Source: Frankiaceae bacterium | GTDB taxonomy: Bacteria > Actinomycetota > Actinomycetes > Mycobacteriales > SCTD01 | Assembly: GCA_947479995.1 (NCBI GenBank) | Contig: CANKBT010000159.1 | Span: 1 to 7,083 of the forward strand | Direction of reading: 5' to 3' | DNA: 7,083 nt | Shown: piece after piece, positions 6,210 to 7,083 of the stretch | Layout of the letters: each line of letters begins with the position of its first letter | Position numbering within the stretch: position 1 is the first letter of the stretch | Translations under genes and position numbers: made by a program | The notes under the pieces: generated by a model | The model's input: the letters and a program-made list of their open reading frames with translations, nothing else | Databases searched by the model: none | What the model was told of the DNA's origin: nothing

Positions 6210-6314
6210 ATGTCTCGTCGCCAGGTGGGGTGGGGTGCGCTCGGCCTGCTCGCCGGCGTGGCGGGCGGCTGGCTCGCCGGGCTGGTGAGGGCGCCCCGCG
6301 GGAGCCGCACGTGA
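6210..6314 (+). CDS. Small single-pass membrane peptide with glycine zipper
   Basis: A 34-residue reading frame runs from ATG 6210 to TGA 6312-6314. It starts MSRRQVGWG, followed by one hydrophobic helix (about residues 6-26) flanked by Arg3-Arg4 and by Arg27, Arg30 and Arg33. Gly12, Gly16, Gly20 and Gly24 are spaced every four residues, a GxxxGxxxGxxxG glycine zipper typical of helix-helix packing in membranes. The gene lies 7 bases upstream of the GNAT gene, so the two are probably cotranscribed and coupled. Support comes from the -10-like hexamer at the right distance and from the lack of any other explanation for the gap. I recognise no family. It could be a chance frame or a short leader that controls GNAT translation. 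Confidence 0.5.
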   Translation: MSRRQVGWGALGLLAGVAGGWLAGLVRAPRGSRT

Positions 6315-6321
6315 CGCGCCG

Positions 6322-6939
6322 GTGAGCCGCCGCGCGGTCAACGTCACGCTCGACAACCTCGACGACCTGCCGGTGCGCTGCCGCACCTGCGTGTTCTGGG
6401 AGCTCGACCCGGGCGGCGGCGAGCGCGCGGCCGCCGCCGGCGACGGCGCCTTCGAGAAGGAGTCGTGGGTCTCCGCGACGCTGCTCGAGTGGGGCTCGTG
6501 CGGCAAGGTCGTCTACGTCGACGGCGTCCCCGCCGGCTACGTGCTGTTCGCCCCGCCCGCGTACGTCCCGCGCTCGGTGGCCTTCCCGACCTCGCCGGTG
6601 TCGCCGGACGCCGTGCTGCTCATGACCGGCCACGTGCTGCCCGACTTCCAGGGCGGCGGCCTCGGGCGGGTGCTGCTGCAGGGCGTCGCCAAGGACCTCA
6701 CCCGCCGCGGCGTCCGCGCCATCGAGGCCTTCGGCGACGAGCGCTGGGAGTCGCCGGCCTGCGTGCTGCCCGCCGACCACCTGCGCTCGGTCGGCTTCAA
6801 GACCGTGCGCCCGCACCACCGCTACCCGCGGCTGCGCCTGGAGCTCAAGAGCGCCGCCACCTGGCGCGAGGACGTCGAGGTCGCGCTGGAGAAGCTGCTC
6901 GGCTCGCTGACCCCCGACCCGCTGCTGCGCCCCGTGTGA
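6322..6939 (+). CDS. GNAT family N-acetyltransferase
   Basis: This predicted acetyl-CoA-dependent acyltransferase has 205 residues. The acetyl-CoA pyrophosphate loop is QGGGLG at 110-115 (the Q/RxxGxG motif), preceded by strand VLLMTGHVLP (98-107) and followed by a helix (VLLQGVAKDLTRRG) and AIEAFG. The final part has VGFKTVRPHHRYPRLRLEL (157-175), then a helical tail. Before the GNAT fold is a conserved-looking stretch with a Cys pair, RCRTCVFWELDP (Cys20, Cys23), and LLEWGSCGKVVYVDG with Cys60. I recall this type as a conserved actinobacterial protein encoded next to trxA/trxB; the substrate is unknown. The GTG at 6322 is chosen because MSRRAVNVTLDNL looks like the family N-terminus. The only GGAG is 17 bases upstream, too far for a normal site, so translation probably depends on coupling with the small upstream gene. 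Confidence 0.9.
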   Translation: MSRRAVNVTLDNLDDLPVRCRTCVFWELDPGGGERAAAAGDGAFEKESWVSATLLEWGSCGKVVYVDGVPAGYVLFAPPAYVPRSVAFPTSPVSPDAVLLMTGHVLPDFQGGGLGRVLLQGVAKDLTRRGVRAIEAFGDERWESPACVLPADHLRSVGFKTVRPHHRYPRLRLELKSAATWREDVEVALEKLLGSLTPDPLLRPV

Positions 6940-6948
6940 CCGGCGGGC

Positions 6949-6977
6949 GCGGGGAGCCGGTCGGCGGGCTGCCCCGC
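6949..6977 (+). terminator. Bulged hairpin after the GNAT gene
   Basis: GCGGGG (6949-6954) pairs with CCCCGC (6972-6977), and AGCC (6955-6958) with GGCT (6967-6970), giving a 10-bp stem with one bulged G (6971) and an 8-base loop. It lies 9 bases after the TGA. There is no T-tract. Position supports a factor-independent or assisted terminator, but such stems arise easily at this GC content. Confidence 0.45.
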
Positions 6978-7083
6978 CCCGCCGCCGCCCCGCGCCCCGG
7001 CACTGTCCGCCTCCCGGCCGCGGGGTTGGAGGTCGGCGCGCTGCGCGTCTCGGGCCCGCCGCCCCCGCCCGCCCGCCCGCCGG
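6978..7083. other. Extremely GC-rich tail without a defensible gene
   Basis: Several frames are open on both strands, but their translations are low-complexity Pro/Arg/Gly/Ala strings with no recognisable motif and no start supported by a ribosome binding site. The end contains GCCC tetramers in tandem (about 7067-7081). It may be intergenic DNA or the edge of a neighbouring gene whose body is outside the window. Confidence 0.5.

Noticed and set aside
5353..6288. A 311-codon plus-strand frame opposite the aminotransferase
   Set aside because: It has no recognisable motif, runs through the divergent promoter region, and is a shadow of the minus-strand gene.
6210..6333. Both the small gene and the GNAT gene begin with MSRR, suggesting a duplicated start
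   Set aside because: The codons differ (TCT CGT CGC versus AGC CGC CGC) and the following residues are unrelated, so it is probably coincidence.

Overview
The window is very GC-rich with strong third-position G/C bias, uses GTG starts freely, and encodes proteins of actinobacterial type: a septum-formation lipoprotein, an LPxTG-like surface protein with an Arg-rich tail, and a GNAT protein that I recall next to actinobacterial thioredoxin genes. It is most likely an actinobacterial chromosome, perhaps Kineosporiales- or Geodermatophilales-like. Genus cannot be set from this sequence alone.

Layout. (1) From 1 to 2635 (+) lies the 3' part of a large modular surface protein. It has nine Ig/cadherin-like modules of two families, a Gly/Asp/Ser-rich wall-spanning linker and a C-terminal sorting signal (LPYSG, hydrophobic helix, RRRR). 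Its N-terminus is outside the window. (2) A short convergent gap (2636-2716) holds a perfect 15-bp hairpin placed to terminate transcription from both sides. (3) Four minus-strand genes follow, in transcription order: a PLP-dependent aminotransferase (4846-6150), a D-alanine--D-alanine ligase (3920-4849, 4-bp overlap with the first), a CDP-alcohol phosphatidyltransferase (3276-3887) and a septum-formation-type lipoprotein (2717-3190). (4) A 59-bp divergent intergenic region (6151-6209) carries on each strand a -10-like hexamer at exactly -12 to -7 from the start codon and no Shine-Dalgarno, so both transcripts look leaderless. (5) On the plus strand, a 34-residue glycine-zipper membrane peptide too small for ordinary gene calling (6210-6314) is followed 7 bp later by a GNAT acetyltransferase (6322-6939). 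A bulged hairpin (6949-6977) follows. The last ~100 bases are extremely GC-rich and show no gene I can defend.

How the genes may work together. The minus-strand cluster has an envelope theme: D-Ala-D-Ala for peptidoglycan, a phospholipid headgroup transferase, and a septum-type lipoprotein. The aminotransferase could feed amino-acid metabolism but its substrate cannot be read from sequence. The aminotransferase/Ddl/GNAT group resembles what I recall between parAB and trxA/trxB near oriC of many actinobacteria, but parAB is not in this window. Nothing here is a convincing new defence or mobile system. The most interesting undescribed items are the leaderless small glycine-zipper gene and the cysteine-paired repeat array.
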